Shown here in pieces: positions 55,264 to 64,000 of a stretch of DNA of 64,000 nucleotides (its first letter is position 1; each line of letters begins with the position of its first letter). The position numbers and the translations under genes were made by a program. A model generated the notes under the pieces. That model saw nothing but the letters and a program-made list of their open reading frames with translations. It searched no databases and was not told the DNA's origin. Where the stretch lies: assembly GCF_007655135.1 (NCBI RefSeq), contig NC_045130.1, positions 19,473,363-19,537,362 on the forward strand. The letters are read 5' to 3'. The DNA comes from Punica granatum. Lineage: Eukaryota > Streptophyta > Magnoliopsida > Myrtales > Lythraceae.

Positions 55264-58200
55264 GTCTCCCCCACTTGTGGAAAACTCGGCCTCGAGCTTG
55301 TGCTGAACTCAGGATATAATGGCTCCTTTGAATCATAATAGGGGTAAATGTCCGCCACATTGAATGTGCGTGAAATACCCATGGACTCGGGAAGATCTAT
55401 GACATACGCATTGTCATTTATCTTTTTCAACACCTTGTATGGACCATACTTCTTCGGCTTCAGCTTGTTATAACTTCCAACTGGAAATCTTTCTTTCCGA
55501 AGAAACACCATCACCATATCCCCTTCTGAAAAGAGTCGCTCTTTACGATGCTTGTCGGCGGCCTTCTTATACTTCGCATTTGTAGCTTCCAGCTTTTGAT
55601 GAACTTGTTGCTGCATTGATTGCACCTCCTTTGCCATGCTTTCAGCTGCAGCATTGCCTTTGTAGGTCTTTGGTGGCTTGATCAAGTCGATAGCATGCCT
55701 TGGAACCTTTTGATAAACTATGGAGAATGGAGACCTTCCAGTAGCACTATGAACGGCACTATTGTAGGCAAATTCGGCTTGAGCAAGAGCGAAATCCCAT
55801 TGCTTCGGTTTTTCTCCACAAATGCTACGAACCATATTTGCCAAGGTCCTATTCATCGATTCCGTTTGACCATCTGTCTGTGGGTGAGCTGTGCTACTGA
55901 ACTTTAATGAAGTATCGAACATTTTCCATAAGGTAAGCCAAAAATGGCTAAGGAACCTGGTGTCTCGATCTGAAACGATGGACTTAGGAACACCGTGCAA
56001 ACGAACCACCTCTTTGAAAAACAATCGAGCCACACTTGAAGCATCTGTAGTTTTTCGGCATGGTATGAAGTGTGCCATCTTCGAGAATCTATCCACAATA
56101 ACAAAGATCGAATCCATACCCCGTTGAGTACGAGGCAACCCCAATATGAAATCCATTGACAAATCCTCCCATATATCCTCAGGTATCGGCAACGGTAGAT
56201 AGAGACCGGTGTTTTGCTTCTGTCCTTTAGAAGTCTGACACGTATGGCACCTCCGCACGAACTTCTCCACATCACGACGCAATTTAGGCCAATAAAACCT
56301 CTCCGAAACAGCAGCTACGGTCTTGTCACGTCCAAGATGTGCAGCTAGTCCTCCACCATGTAAATCCCTAATCAGTTTCTCTCGGAGGGATGAACGAGGA
56401 ATGCAAAGCTGGTTACCTCTTATCAGAAATCCCTCATGGTTGTGAAACTCTCCAGCCGCTTGGCGATTTTGCACCTTGGACCAAGCTTCGGCAAAATCCT
56501 CATCATCCGCGTACTGCTCCTTCAATTTTTCGAACCCGATAAGTTCGCTTCTCAACATTGTCAGTAGTGTTGCACGCCTGCTTAATGCATCGGCAACCTT
56601 GTTTTGCACACCTGATTTGTGCACTAGTTTAAAAGGAAACTTTTGAAGAAACGTAGTCCACCGAGCATGCATGTTACTGCTGATCCGCTTCTGACTATTC
56701 AAATACTTCAGTGCTTGGTGATCATAGTACAAAATGAACTCCTTGCCTATAAGATAATGCTCCCAATACTTCAACGCACGGAAAACAGCATAGAATTCCT
56801 TGTCATAGGTTGACCAGCTCCGACGGGCATCGCTAAGCTTTTCACTAAAATATGCGACTGGCCGTTTCTCTTGTGATAGAACAGCTCCAATGCCAACACC
56901 ACTCGCATCGCATTCCACCTCAAATAGTTTCTCAAAACATGGCAAGGCTAGAACTGGAGCTGAACATAACTTCTCCTTGATCAATGCGAAACTAGCTTCT
57001 GCTTCTTCTCCCCAATTAAACCTCCCTTTCTTCAAGCATTCGGTGATTGGGGCCATGATCGTGCTGAAGTCACGTATAAACCGTCTATAGAATGTAGCTA
57101 GGCCATGGAAACTTCTTATTTCTCCAACCGTTTTTGGAGTAGGCCAATCTCTAATTGCACTGACCTTCTCATCATCAACCCGAATGCCTTCTGAGCTTAC
57201 TATATACCCAAGGAACAGCAAGCGCGACGTCATAAAATTGCACTTCTTAAGATTGATAATCAACTTATTCTTCTGCAGCATAGTCAATACCTCACATAGA
57301 TGCATGAGGTGGTCATTGGTCGATCTGCTATATATCAAAATATCATCGAAGTAGACAACTACAAACCGGCCAAAAAAAGGTTTGAGTACCTGATTCATCA
57401 ATCGCATAAACGTACTGGGAGCATTTGACAACCCGAATGGCATTACCAACCACTCATAAAGCCCATCTCTAGTTTTAAATGCAGTCTTCCACTCATCTCC
57501 TGGACGAATTCGAATCTGGTGGTATCCACTCCGAAGGTCAATCTTGGAGAACACCACCGCCCCGTGTAATTGATCCAGCATATCATCAAGCCTTGGAATG
57601 GGAAACTTGTATCCCACCGTAATCTTGTTAATGGCCCTGCTATCGACACACATACGCCAGCTCCCATCTTTCTTCGGAGTCAATAATGCAGGCACGGCAC
57701 ATGGACTCAAACTCTCTCGAATATGACCTTTTCTTAGCAGTTCCTCTACTTTCTCCTGGAGTATTGCACTCTCGTGTGGACTCATGCGATAATGGGGCAG
57801 ATTAGGTAAGCGTGCTCCGGGCATCAAGTCGATTTGGTGCTGAATATCTCTAATTGGAGGCAACTTATATGGCAACTCCTCAGGAATGATCTCTTCAAAT
57901 TCTGCAAGTAGGGGCTTCACTTCCTCTGGCACCTCCACGATTTGCTTCTGCAATGGTAAATCCTTCACAATCAGCACATGCAATTCCTTTGACTCTTTAA
58001 AATCAGCTTCAATCTCCCGCTCCGAATGAGTCTCTATCAAAAACGCTTTACCCTCCACTTTCGGGACAGCTTTGGGCTTAGGTTTTTCTGATAAGGGTAC
58101 TAGGGTGTAGCGTACCCCTTCCTTTACGAGCCGATACACATTCTCTTTGCCATGGTGTTTTGCATCAGTGTCATACTGCCAAGGTCTCCCAAATAATAGG

Positions 58201-58745
58201 TGGCAAGCTTCCATATCCACAACGTCGCAGTACACCTCATCTCGATATTTGCCAATGGAGAAAGGAACCTTGCATCGTTCGGTCACTCGGATATCACCCA
58301 CTGACTTTATCCAGCCAATCGAATAAGGATTTGGGTGCTTCTCAACTAGCAACTCTAGCTTCTCAACCACAGCTCTTCCTATGATATTCTCTTGACTTTC
58401 GCTGTCAATAATCAAGTTGAAAGTGCGTGAATGAATGTTGCACCTAGTGCGAAATAGCTTGTTTCTCTGGGATTGGTCTTCTTGCTTAGGTGCGAGCATC
58501 AACTTCCGAACCATGTATATCTGCTCATAATCATCATCACCGCTGTATTCTTCATCTTCCTCTTCCTCTTCCTCAGGATCGCATAACACATCTTCAACAT
58601 CTTCCTCATGCTCCACCAAAGCGATAGCCTTTCGCCGAGGACAATCACTCGATCGATGACCCGGCTGGTTGCACTTGAAGCACTTTGCTGTGAATTGCTT
58701 GGCAAGAGAATTTTGGTTCCTTGAAGCTCCAGTCTCGGTGACCAA
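55239..58745 (-). CDS. pol: Gypsy pol: zinc knuckle, protease, RT, RNase H, integrase
   Basis: An open frame of about 1168 residues. The listed start is only the first TTG after an upstream in-frame TAA at 58761-58763; translation probably depends on the gag frame. Residue positions count from there. Zinc knuckle [14 protein letters not shown] (22-35). Protease active site reads DSE (114-116) instead of the usual DSG or DTG. Reverse transcriptase has the catalytic YFDD (465-468). RNase H keeps D613, E650 and D675. Integrase has an HHCC zinc-binding region (about 796-836) and the DDE triad D865, D926, E962. The C-terminal part resembles other non-chromodomain gypsy integrases and ends inside the LTR. 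No internal stops were seen. Confidence 0.92.
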   Translation of the reverse strand: MVTETGASRNQNSLAKQFTAKCFKCNQPGHRSSDCPRRKAIALVEHEEDVEDVLCDPEEEEEEDEEYSGDDDYEQIYMVRKLMLAPKQEDQSQRNKLFRTRCNIHSRTFNLIIDSESQENIIGRAVVEKLELLVEKHPNPYSIGWIKSVGDIRVTERCKVPFSIGKYRDEVYCDVVDMEACHLLFGRPWQYDTDAKHHGKENVYRLVKEGVRYTLVPLSEKPKPKAVPKVEGKAFLIETHSEREIEADFKESKELHVLIVKDLPLQKQIVEVPEEVKPLLAEFEEIIPEELPYKLPPIRDIQHQIDLMPGARLPNLPHYRMSPHESAILQEKVEELLRKGHIRESLSPCAVPALLTPKKDGSWRMCVDSRAINKITVGYKFPIPRLDDMLDQLHGAVVFSKIDLRSGYHQIRIRPGDEWKTAFKTRDGLYEWLVMPFGLSNAPSTFMRLMNQVLKPFFGRFVVVYFDDILIYSRSTNDHLMHLCEVLTMLQKNKLIINLKKCNFMTSRLLFLGYIVSSEGIRVDDEKVSAIRDWPTPKTVGEIRSFHGLATFYRRFIRDFSTIMAPITECLKKGRFNWGEEAEASFALIKEKLCSAPVLALPCFEKLFEVECDASGVGIGAVLSQEKRPVAYFSEKLSDARRSWSTYDKEFYAVFRALKYWEHYLIGKEFILYYDHQALKYLNSQKRISSNMHARWTTFLQKFPFKLVHKSGVQNKVADALSRRATLLTMLRSELIGFEKLKEQYADDEDFAEAWSKVQNRQAAGEFHNHEGFLIRGNQLCIPRSSLREKLIRDLHGGGLAAHLGRDKTVAAVSERFYWPKLRRDVEKFVRRCHTCQTSKGQKQNTGLYLPLPIPEDIWEDLSMDFILGLPRTQRGMDSIFVIVDRFSKMAHFIPCRKTTDASSVARLFFKEVVRLHGVPKSIVSDRDTRFLSHFWLTLWKMFDTSLKFSSTAHPQTDGQTESMNRTLANMVRSICGEKPKQWDFALAQAEFAYNSAVHSATGRSPFSIVYQKVPRHAIDLIKPPKTYKGNAAAESMAKEVQSMQQQVHQKLEATNAKYKKAADKHRKERLFSEGDMVMVFLRKERFPVGSYNKLKPKKYGPYKVLKKINDNAYVIDLPESMGISRTFNVADIYPYYDSKEPLYPEFSTSSRPSFPQVGETDEESRLK
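55264..55276 (-). other. Polypurine tract
   Basis: The minus strand reads AAGTGGGGGAGAC immediately before the 3' LTR. This is the expected site for plus-strand DNA priming. Confidence 0.8.
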
Positions 58746-59746
58746 CTTTTGCCAGCTGATTTATCGAAATTTCCTTGACCTTGCTTGTTTAATCCGGGTT
58801 GTTTAGTAGCTTGGCTTCTTTCTGCAGAGGCTTGTGATGATTCTGCATAATTCCTGCGGTATGAATTTCCCCTGTCTTGCGTCATCATCTCAGCCTTGAG
58901 AGCTAAGCTTCGAGCATCATCTACCGTTGCTACCATCTGCACGTCAATCTTGTCCCGAATAGTTGGCTTTAAACCTTCCATATACCGGGCAACTTGTTGG
59001 CTCTCTGACTCGTTTAGTGCATTACGCTCCGCCAACCTTAGGAATTCCGCTGTGTAATCATGGACGGACCTCGACCCTTGCACACACCTCTGGTATTTCA
59101 TGAACAAATATTGCTCATAATCTGGAGGAAGAAATCTAGCCCTCAACATTCGCCTCATGCGTTCCCATGTTTGGATGGGCTGCTTCCCTACACGTCCTCG
59201 GTTCTCTTGCACACGATCCCACCAAGCAGATGCTCCTCCCTTCAATCGGTATGCCACCAGCTTCACGCGCTTCTCCTCGGGAACCTCCGCGTATTCGAAG
59301 AACCGGTCGACTTCCGAAAGCCAATCCAAGAATTCCTCGATGTTTAAGCATCCGTTGAAAACGGGAATATCGGCCTTCAAACGAAAGTCTCCAGCATCTT
59401 GGCGATTTCTTTGATTCCTTCGTGGATGAACAAATCGATTGTATGCAACTCCACTCTCCTCATCTGAATCTTCATAATATTGGATCCTACAGGGAACACG
59501 TTGAACAACGGGTGGCTCACGAGGAAAAACTCGCTGTGCCTGACCGCCGTCTACCGCATTCTGGTCAGCACACAAGTTTAGAGCACCAAGCATGGTACGT
59601 AGCTCCTCGAACCTCTGGTCCAGTCTTTGCTCAAACCTCTGCTCGAGAGTCCGCTCCATCCTTTCGATCCTCTGCTCCAGTGCTTGAATCGCGCCCACCT
59701 CCTGCTCTTCGGCATTAGGGTGGTTGTGAATCGCCTCGTCCGCCAT
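58499..59746 (-). CDS. gag: Gypsy gag, frame broken before the zinc knuckle
   Basis: Structural capsid protein of the retrotransposon. ATG at 59746 begins [16 protein letters not shown], followed by a coiled-coil-like stretch with repeated RFEQR-type sequence. The retrotransposon gag domain includes [20 protein letters not shown] and [11 protein letters not shown]. The frame is conserved to about 58750. After a short A-run near 58748-58751 the homologous reading, including the zinc knuckle, continues in the pol frame, so the remaining gag-frame codons to 58499 look like out-of-frame translation. Either a one-base deletion or a -1 frameshift site would explain this. Confidence 0.85.
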   Translation of the reverse strand: MADEAIHNHPNAEEQEVGAIQALEQRIERMERTLEQRFEQRLDQRFEELRTMLGALNLCADQNAVDGGQAQRVFPREPPVVQRVPCRIQYYEDSDEESGVAYNRFVHPRRNQRNRQDAGDFRLKADIPVFNGCLNIEEFLDWLSEVDRFFEYAEVPEEKRVKLVAYRLKGGASAWWDRVQENRGRVGKQPIQTWERMRRMLRARFLPPDYEQYLFMKYQRCVQGSRSVHDYTAEFLRLAERNALNESESQQVARYMEGLKPTIRDKIDVQMVATVDDARSLALKAEMMTQDRGNSYRRNYAESSQASAERSQATKQPGLNKQGQGNFDKSAGKSWSPRLELQGTKILLPSNSQQSASSATSRVIDRVIVLGERLSLWWSMRKMLKMCYAILRKRKRKMKNTAVMMIMSRYTWFGS

Positions 59747-59767
59747 GATCAGATTTAGGCAACTCCT

Positions 59768-59779
59768 GCTCTGATACCA
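59768..59779 (-). other. Primer-binding site, tRNA-iMet type
   Basis: The minus strand reads TGGTATCAGAGC two bases inside the 5' LTR. It is complementary to the 3' end of plant initiator methionine tRNA, the usual primer for reverse transcription in these elements. Confidence 0.9.
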
Positions 59780-59781
59780 AC

Positions 59782-60199
59782 TGACGCAGCGCGGATCACG
59801 GTTTCTCGCGCCTAAATCTGAATTTTAGATTCGAAGGGAATAGAATACGGCTAAACCCTAGCAATATGATGAAAACAAAGAGTTATGGCAAACTCAAAAT
59901 ATCATTCAACAAAAGGTGTTTTTCTGCCTCCTCTTACAATGAGGTGAATAGCCTATATATAGAGGGAATACACTTCCATTGACTCTAGAATAGGAAATTG
60001 ACACCTATACTCCTCTAGATTACTTTCCTAAAATTGAACAAGGAAATAATCTGAAACATGAAACTTCAGACTCCTGACTCAAGCTAATATATGAAACAAT
60101 ATCTAATTAAGAGAAATTGTACTATGGCAATATTCTTCTCTAGTAGCAGCCGAAGTCTTCTAAAATATGGGCTGTCACTTTAGGCGGGACTCCTCGTCA
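59782..60199 (-). repeat. 5' LTR of the gypsy element
   Basis: 418 bp and about 97% identical to the other LTR. In element orientation it precedes the primer-binding site and supplies the promoter. Confidence 0.95.
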
Positions 60200-60250
60200 C
60201 TATTGTATAGCTTTCTTTATATAACATATATTTTGTTTCATTTTAATTTT

Positions 60251-60412
60251 TTGGGTGTATACCTTGGTATTGGGAAGTCTAATGGGTATTGATTAATTCT
60301 GTTTGAGCCAGGTTACCCACAACTCTCCCATTATGAATTTTTTCCGTTCACAAGACTTTAACCCGAGACATTATTTAAGGAAAACAAGAGGTAAACTGCT
60401 TAAACTAATCTG
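60251..60412 (-). repeat. SINE-like repeat, family C
   Basis: Contains GGGTGTATACCTTGGTATTG, then a TAATTCTGTTTGAGCC block and ACTTTAACCCGAGAC, in the same order as the 48834-49017 copy. It lies just outside the gypsy element. Confidence 0.55.
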
Positions 60413-61642
60413 GGACTCATGTTTCATTTTAATTATATTACTATCAATATATTATTCAAATATTATATTATTAAGTTATCTTTGTTTCCTTTAATGGTAT
60501 TCGGAAAGATATTTCATACTTTTTTTTACAAACATTTTCTCAATACATAATACAAATATTTAAAAATACATAGCGTGTATTCTCAGGGTAAATATTTTCT
60601 CTATCTATTTATTATTCATATTTTATTTATTATTACGTTATTCCACACTTTGTGTTTTCACTATATATGTGTTGGAGCGTGCATGCACGAAAGCGAAGTT
60701 GTAATGAGCCGTGCAACCTCTTGATGCACCGATGACTTCTTAGAATATTTTCTGGTTTTCAAGTTTAAAAATTTCAATAAATAATCTAATTCTTATAATA
60801 ATAGTAAAGGATTCTATAATTGCGCATTTGAACAATATATATAGATATTTGCACATATTGTCTTTGGAAACAAATACACAATATACGTATATTGTTCAGG
60901 GACGTCTATAATTGCAATTTTTGTTTTTATAAGAATCTCAGTCTTATTAAGATATTATTATTGAAATGCCAAAATGAAAAACCTCAATTAGTTTCTTCTT
61001 TTTGTAGATTTTTCTCCTAATCTCCTCACCTACATTAAATTACATTGCTTACCTTATGTATTACGATCTCAATTTATATTATTTAACCACTACTAAAATA
61101 TTGTATTTTAGGTTTTCTCAATTCTATTACATTTCAAAACATTAGCCCACGTGATGGGCAAATCTCCTTCTAGTTTAGGTAATAACTAATAGATAATAAA
61201 AATACAAAGAGTCCGGCTCAGGTGTTGACACCAAATGGTGAATTCAATACTACTGTTGGCATTCGAGCCGTCGTTCTCTTTTTAGTACCAGCCGGAAATT
61301 GGAATACAATACTTGTGTTTGAATAGTACTAAGTGCTCAGCAATATCTTCGATTAGGAAACAAATTATCCACATTAGGGAGAGTAACAAGGCATCATCGT
61401 GAACCATGAAAGAATCGCATAGACCCTTTTATTCCCTTCTTTTATGTTTTTATTCTACAACCCATAAAACAAAAAATAAAATGAAATAAAAAGGAACAAC
61501 TCATCATCATACCATCACTCATATAAGCAGTTCACCGGGGAAAAAAAAGAAAGAAAAAGAGCCGCCCATATAAACAAAAACAATTGATATCCAACGAATT
61601 GTAGCCTCATCTCCCAGTTTCCATCACGCATGATGGCTCTAA
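60413..61642. other. Intergenic DNA
   Basis: AT-rich spacer containing one Helitron-like element (listed separately). The part nearest 61642 is the likely 3' UTR of the minus-strand UDP-GlcNAc diphosphorylase gene. No other feature was recognised. Confidence 0.5.
60785..61173 (+). mobile_element. Short Helitron-like element with intact 3' hairpin
   Basis: Begins TCTAATTCTTATAATAATAG after an A. Near the end GCCCA-CGTGA-TGGGC (61145-61159) forms a perfect 5-bp hairpin. CTAG follows ten bases later at 61170-61173, with T after it. This matches the Helitron 3' signature. The 389-bp element has no coding capacity and its 5' end resembles that of the 53673 element. Confidence 0.6.
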
Positions 61643-62597
61643 CTAGAATGCTATCTCACAAGGAGCATGAAATGTTCTTCCCCGACAAATCGCCTCGAGG
61701 TTTTCTCCAGCATATGAACAAAGGGGTGACACCTCCACGCCTGGTGGATGAAAATATCAGAAAGCGTCCGATGACATAATATATATGCATCTTTTAAAGA
61801 GGAACACGTTCCATTGAATCAGGAGCTTCAAAATAGCATATCTAACTCTTGGATTCTTTCGAAGCATATAAATTCTCTTTTTCCCGTTTCAGGTACTAAT
61901 TCATAATACAAGAGAAGATTATTTGTTGTGATTCGATTCCATATACTTAAATGACCTCCGAGCCAGAATCGCTAGCTTATCTGCACAAAACAGGAACACC
62001 TACATTTTCTTACATTCAACTCTAATTTGCTCCTATGATACTTCCACGTCCATGAGACATGCAAGGAGTTGGTAAAATTTGTGATAGGAAACTTCACAAG
62101 ACTCACTAATTAGTTACCGGTTGCATAAAAAGAGACCCACTAGTAGAAATGCAAGAAGGAGGTGAATCTTGCCATAGGACACCTAAACGTAAGAAGATCA
62201 ATTAGTAATTACCTGTTGCATAAAGAGGGACTGAATGAGTTAAGAAGCCTCCTGCAGCCACCACCCAACGAGTATGGAGCCGAAGAACCAGCAGTCGAGC
62301 ACTGTCTGGGGTGTCGAAGCTCGACCCAGTGGCATTTTTAACTGGGGCAAACTCTTCTTCGCGAACAACCTTTTTTAAAAAAAATAAAAAGTACATTCTA
62401 AGTAGTTTGCAAAAAATTTAAGAACTAAATAGTATAACAAAACCAACTAAACAGAATAGATAAACCAACACCAAAGAATTACCTCAAAAAGGGCTGTTGA
62501 AGGAGCATATGGAAATGCATCGAATACAAACTGCTCCATTTTCATCCCTGCTGTGTGCCCATGGATGGAAGGGATTTTCTTTTCAGCTAGATGGTAA
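61643..62597 (-). CDS. UDP-N-acetylglucosamine diphosphorylase, C-terminal exons
   Basis: The cytosolic enzyme makes UDP-GlcNAc from UTP and GlcNAc-1-phosphate for glycoprotein and glycolipid synthesis. Three exons on the minus strand, 62597-62483, 62369-62213 and 61740-61643, join in frame by GT-AG introns and give the last 122 or so residues. Recognisable blocks are YHLAEKKIPSIHGHTAGMK, then FVFDAFPYAPSTALFE, REEEFAPVKNATGSSFDTP, ARLLVLRLHTRWVVAAGGF and ICRGRTFHAPCEIAF, followed by TAG at 61643. The first exon here starts mid-codon, so the gene continues upstream past 62597. No further exon was found up to 64000, implying an intron of at least 1.4 kb. The visible part looks intact. Confidence 0.9.
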
Positions 62598-64000
62598 CTG
62601 CAGTTATAAATCGGTGTTAAATGTGGCTTAAAATGGTTCAACAAGTACCATTAAATCTAGAAGCAATGCAAAGTTAAATATTACTAGAATGATTAAAGAT
62701 GGAGGTCAGATTCCCGGAAAGGGAAATGAAGTAAAGCATTAGTAACAAAAATTTTGAAGTCAAATTTGGTCATTAGCAGAATAGAAAATAATTGCAGTGG
62801 ATTGCAGTTGCATTGCTAGTTCATCTCTCTCATGTTTTCTTCTCCCTTTTAGCTTTACACTAGATTTACGCTTCAGAGAGTACAGATCATTTTCCAAAAA
62901 CAAGTTTTATGCAAGTCCAGGGATAGATAACAGATCATCCCCTCCCACTTGTTCCCTATCGCACAAAAGAATATATAACTTCAATAATCGGTGCTCTACA
63001 GAAAGAGTGCAGTTGAATTTCTGGCAGCTCTTCTCCGTTATAAAAGTTATACTATCCAGTGAGTTGACCCAGGGTGTCCAGGATTCGTCTGACTAATCCC
63101 AGGGCTCCGCAAACTCGTAGAGGCCCATGGAGTAGGTAATCACCCTATAGGCACTCCGGTAGCTCCAAGGGGTTTCGAATCCGTGATCCGGGGTGTAGAT
63201 AAGCTCCTCCTTAACCACTAAGGCCAAACCTCTTGGAGTTGTAAGTTGATTTAGGTTGATGAATGGACTTAATGGATTTGCATGCAATTGAAGGTAAAAT
63301 CCCGCACCAATCATGCACCATGTCTATTGGTCCTAGTTCACCAGAATTGAAACTATTACAAGTTCAAACCCCTTTTAAGATAGCAGATTAATCCATAGCA
63401 AATTCCATCATCATTTGATGAAAATGTCATGCCAGAAGCCTCCACTTAAGCCTCCTAGACCAATCTTTCATATATCATTATATCAAGTTTCAGTTGTATT
63501 ATATCTATATTACAAATTAGACAAGGTAGTTGGGGTAGCATTCCTTCTTCTAGAAATGCCCATCACTAAATTATTGGAAGTTAAAAGGATAATTTGATAA
63601 AATTTACATTTTTATAAACACCAAAAAAATTCTCACTTCCTACTCCCCCCATTTATTATTATTATTTTAACATTAAAAATTAATGAAAATATTTTTTTAA
63701 ACTTTATAAGGTAATCCGTATATAGAATAAAAAAATATAGAAATTATTATTATATTTCAAAAGAACGACTAAAGGAGAAGAAAAAAAAAAGGTGCGAAGT
63801 GCGGATGAGGGTCTAATATTGAAATTGAAGTAGCTTTGATTCTAAAATTTCGAACAGGGCATCATGTTTTGTAAACTTATGTTTGCAACATAACTGATAG
63901 GCAGAGGAAATTCAGATAAGCCCCACCATGTGAACACCTTGATGAAAACATATATAAACAAATTGTCATTCAAAGCCTTATCAACAAAATAATATTATTT
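62598..64000 (-). other. Probable long intron of the UDP-GlcNAc diphosphorylase gene
   Basis: No exon of the family (for example the block ending in LEKDSV that precedes YHLAEKK) was recognised here. The interval carries a family B SINE-like repeat at 63067-63240 and AT-rich DNA with homopolymers near 63600-63790. Confidence 0.5.
63067..63240 (-). repeat. SINE-like repeat, family B
   Basis: On the minus strand it reads TTTGGCCTTAGTGGTTAAGG, then CCGGATCACGGATTCGAAAC, giving A- and B-box-like blocks. It ends near GACTAATCCCAGGGCTCCG on the plus strand, like the 51533 copy. Confidence 0.65.

Larger units (their letters stand above)
54846..60199 (-). mobile_element. Complete Ty3/gypsy LTR retrotransposon (5354 bp)
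   Basis: Two 418-bp LTRs beginning TG and ending CA bound the element. An exact 5-bp target duplication CTATT flanks it (54841-54845 and 60200-60204). The LTRs differ at about 13 positions by eye, roughly 97% identity, indicating a fairly recent insertion. The minus strand holds a primer-binding site, gag, pol and a polypurine tract in canonical order. Domain order protease-RT-RNase H-integrase defines Ty3/gypsy. No classical chromodomain was recognised, and the pol frame runs 25 nt into the 3' LTR, as reported for some CRM-type elements; clade is tentative. An internal frame break and a protease change suggest it may not be autonomous. Confidence 0.95.

Noticed and set aside
54846..60199. 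Integrated plant pararetrovirus rather than a retrotransposon
   Set aside because: Paired LTRs, a 5-bp target duplication, a polypurine tract and a full integrase with the DDE triad indicate a Ty3/gypsy element. No movement protein was recognised.

Overview
This window is nuclear DNA from a flowering plant, most likely a eudicot. The genes have many spliced exons with GT-AG introns. One gene is a TIR-NB-ARC-LRR receptor, a class missing from grasses. Intergenic DNA is AT-rich and full of LTR retrotransposon remnants, hAT-like elements, Helitron-like ends and tRNA-derived SINE-like repeats. The TIR-NLR style resembles Myrtales families such as pomegranate or eucalyptus, but that is a weak inference.

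Layout. 1-8.5 kb (+): the 3' half of a CHD3-type chromatin remodeller of the CHR4/PKR1 type. 8.5-16.1 kb: repeats, including a non-autonomous hAT-like element with an exact 8-bp target duplication and a decayed Ty3/gypsy gag-protease region interrupted by a related LTR fragment. 16.2-17.8 kb (+): a mitochondrial bL12 (L7/L12) ribosomal protein gene with site II and telo-box motifs. 19.8-24.2 kb (-): a complete ten-exon RNase H2 subunit B gene. 24.4-31.7 kb: another decayed gypsy element and repeats. 32.1-34.6 kb (+): broken copies of an ATP12 (F1-ATPase assembly factor) gene and a PRKRIP1-like gene fused end to end. 35.4 kb: a 50-nt poly(C) tract. 38.3-40.2 kb (-): a decayed phytocystatin gene carrying a 36-unit hexanucleotide array. 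40.3-41.35 kb: a hAT-like element that has captured the 5' end of a Pro/Ser-rich, arabinogalactan-protein-like gene. 42.7-49.8 kb (-): a four-exon TIR-NB-ARC-LRR gene whose introns are loaded with SINE-like repeats. 53.7-54.5 kb: a Helitron-like element. 54.8-60.2 kb (-): a structurally complete Ty3/gypsy retrotransposon with 418-bp LTRs and a CTATT target duplication. 60.8-61.2 kb: a short Helitron-like element. 61.6-62.6 kb (-): the last three exons of UDP-N-acetylglucosamine diphosphorylase, which continues beyond the window.

The host genes belong to unrelated processes (chromatin, mitochondrial translation, genome maintenance, immunity, nucleotide sugars) and form no operon-like unit. The common theme is transposon activity: gene-fragment capture, gene fusion and decay, and nested insertion. 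The most striking object is the hAT-like element with a captured secretory-protein fragment at 40313-41350. Exon boundaries were derived by eye from splice sites and remembered family sequences. No database search was run.
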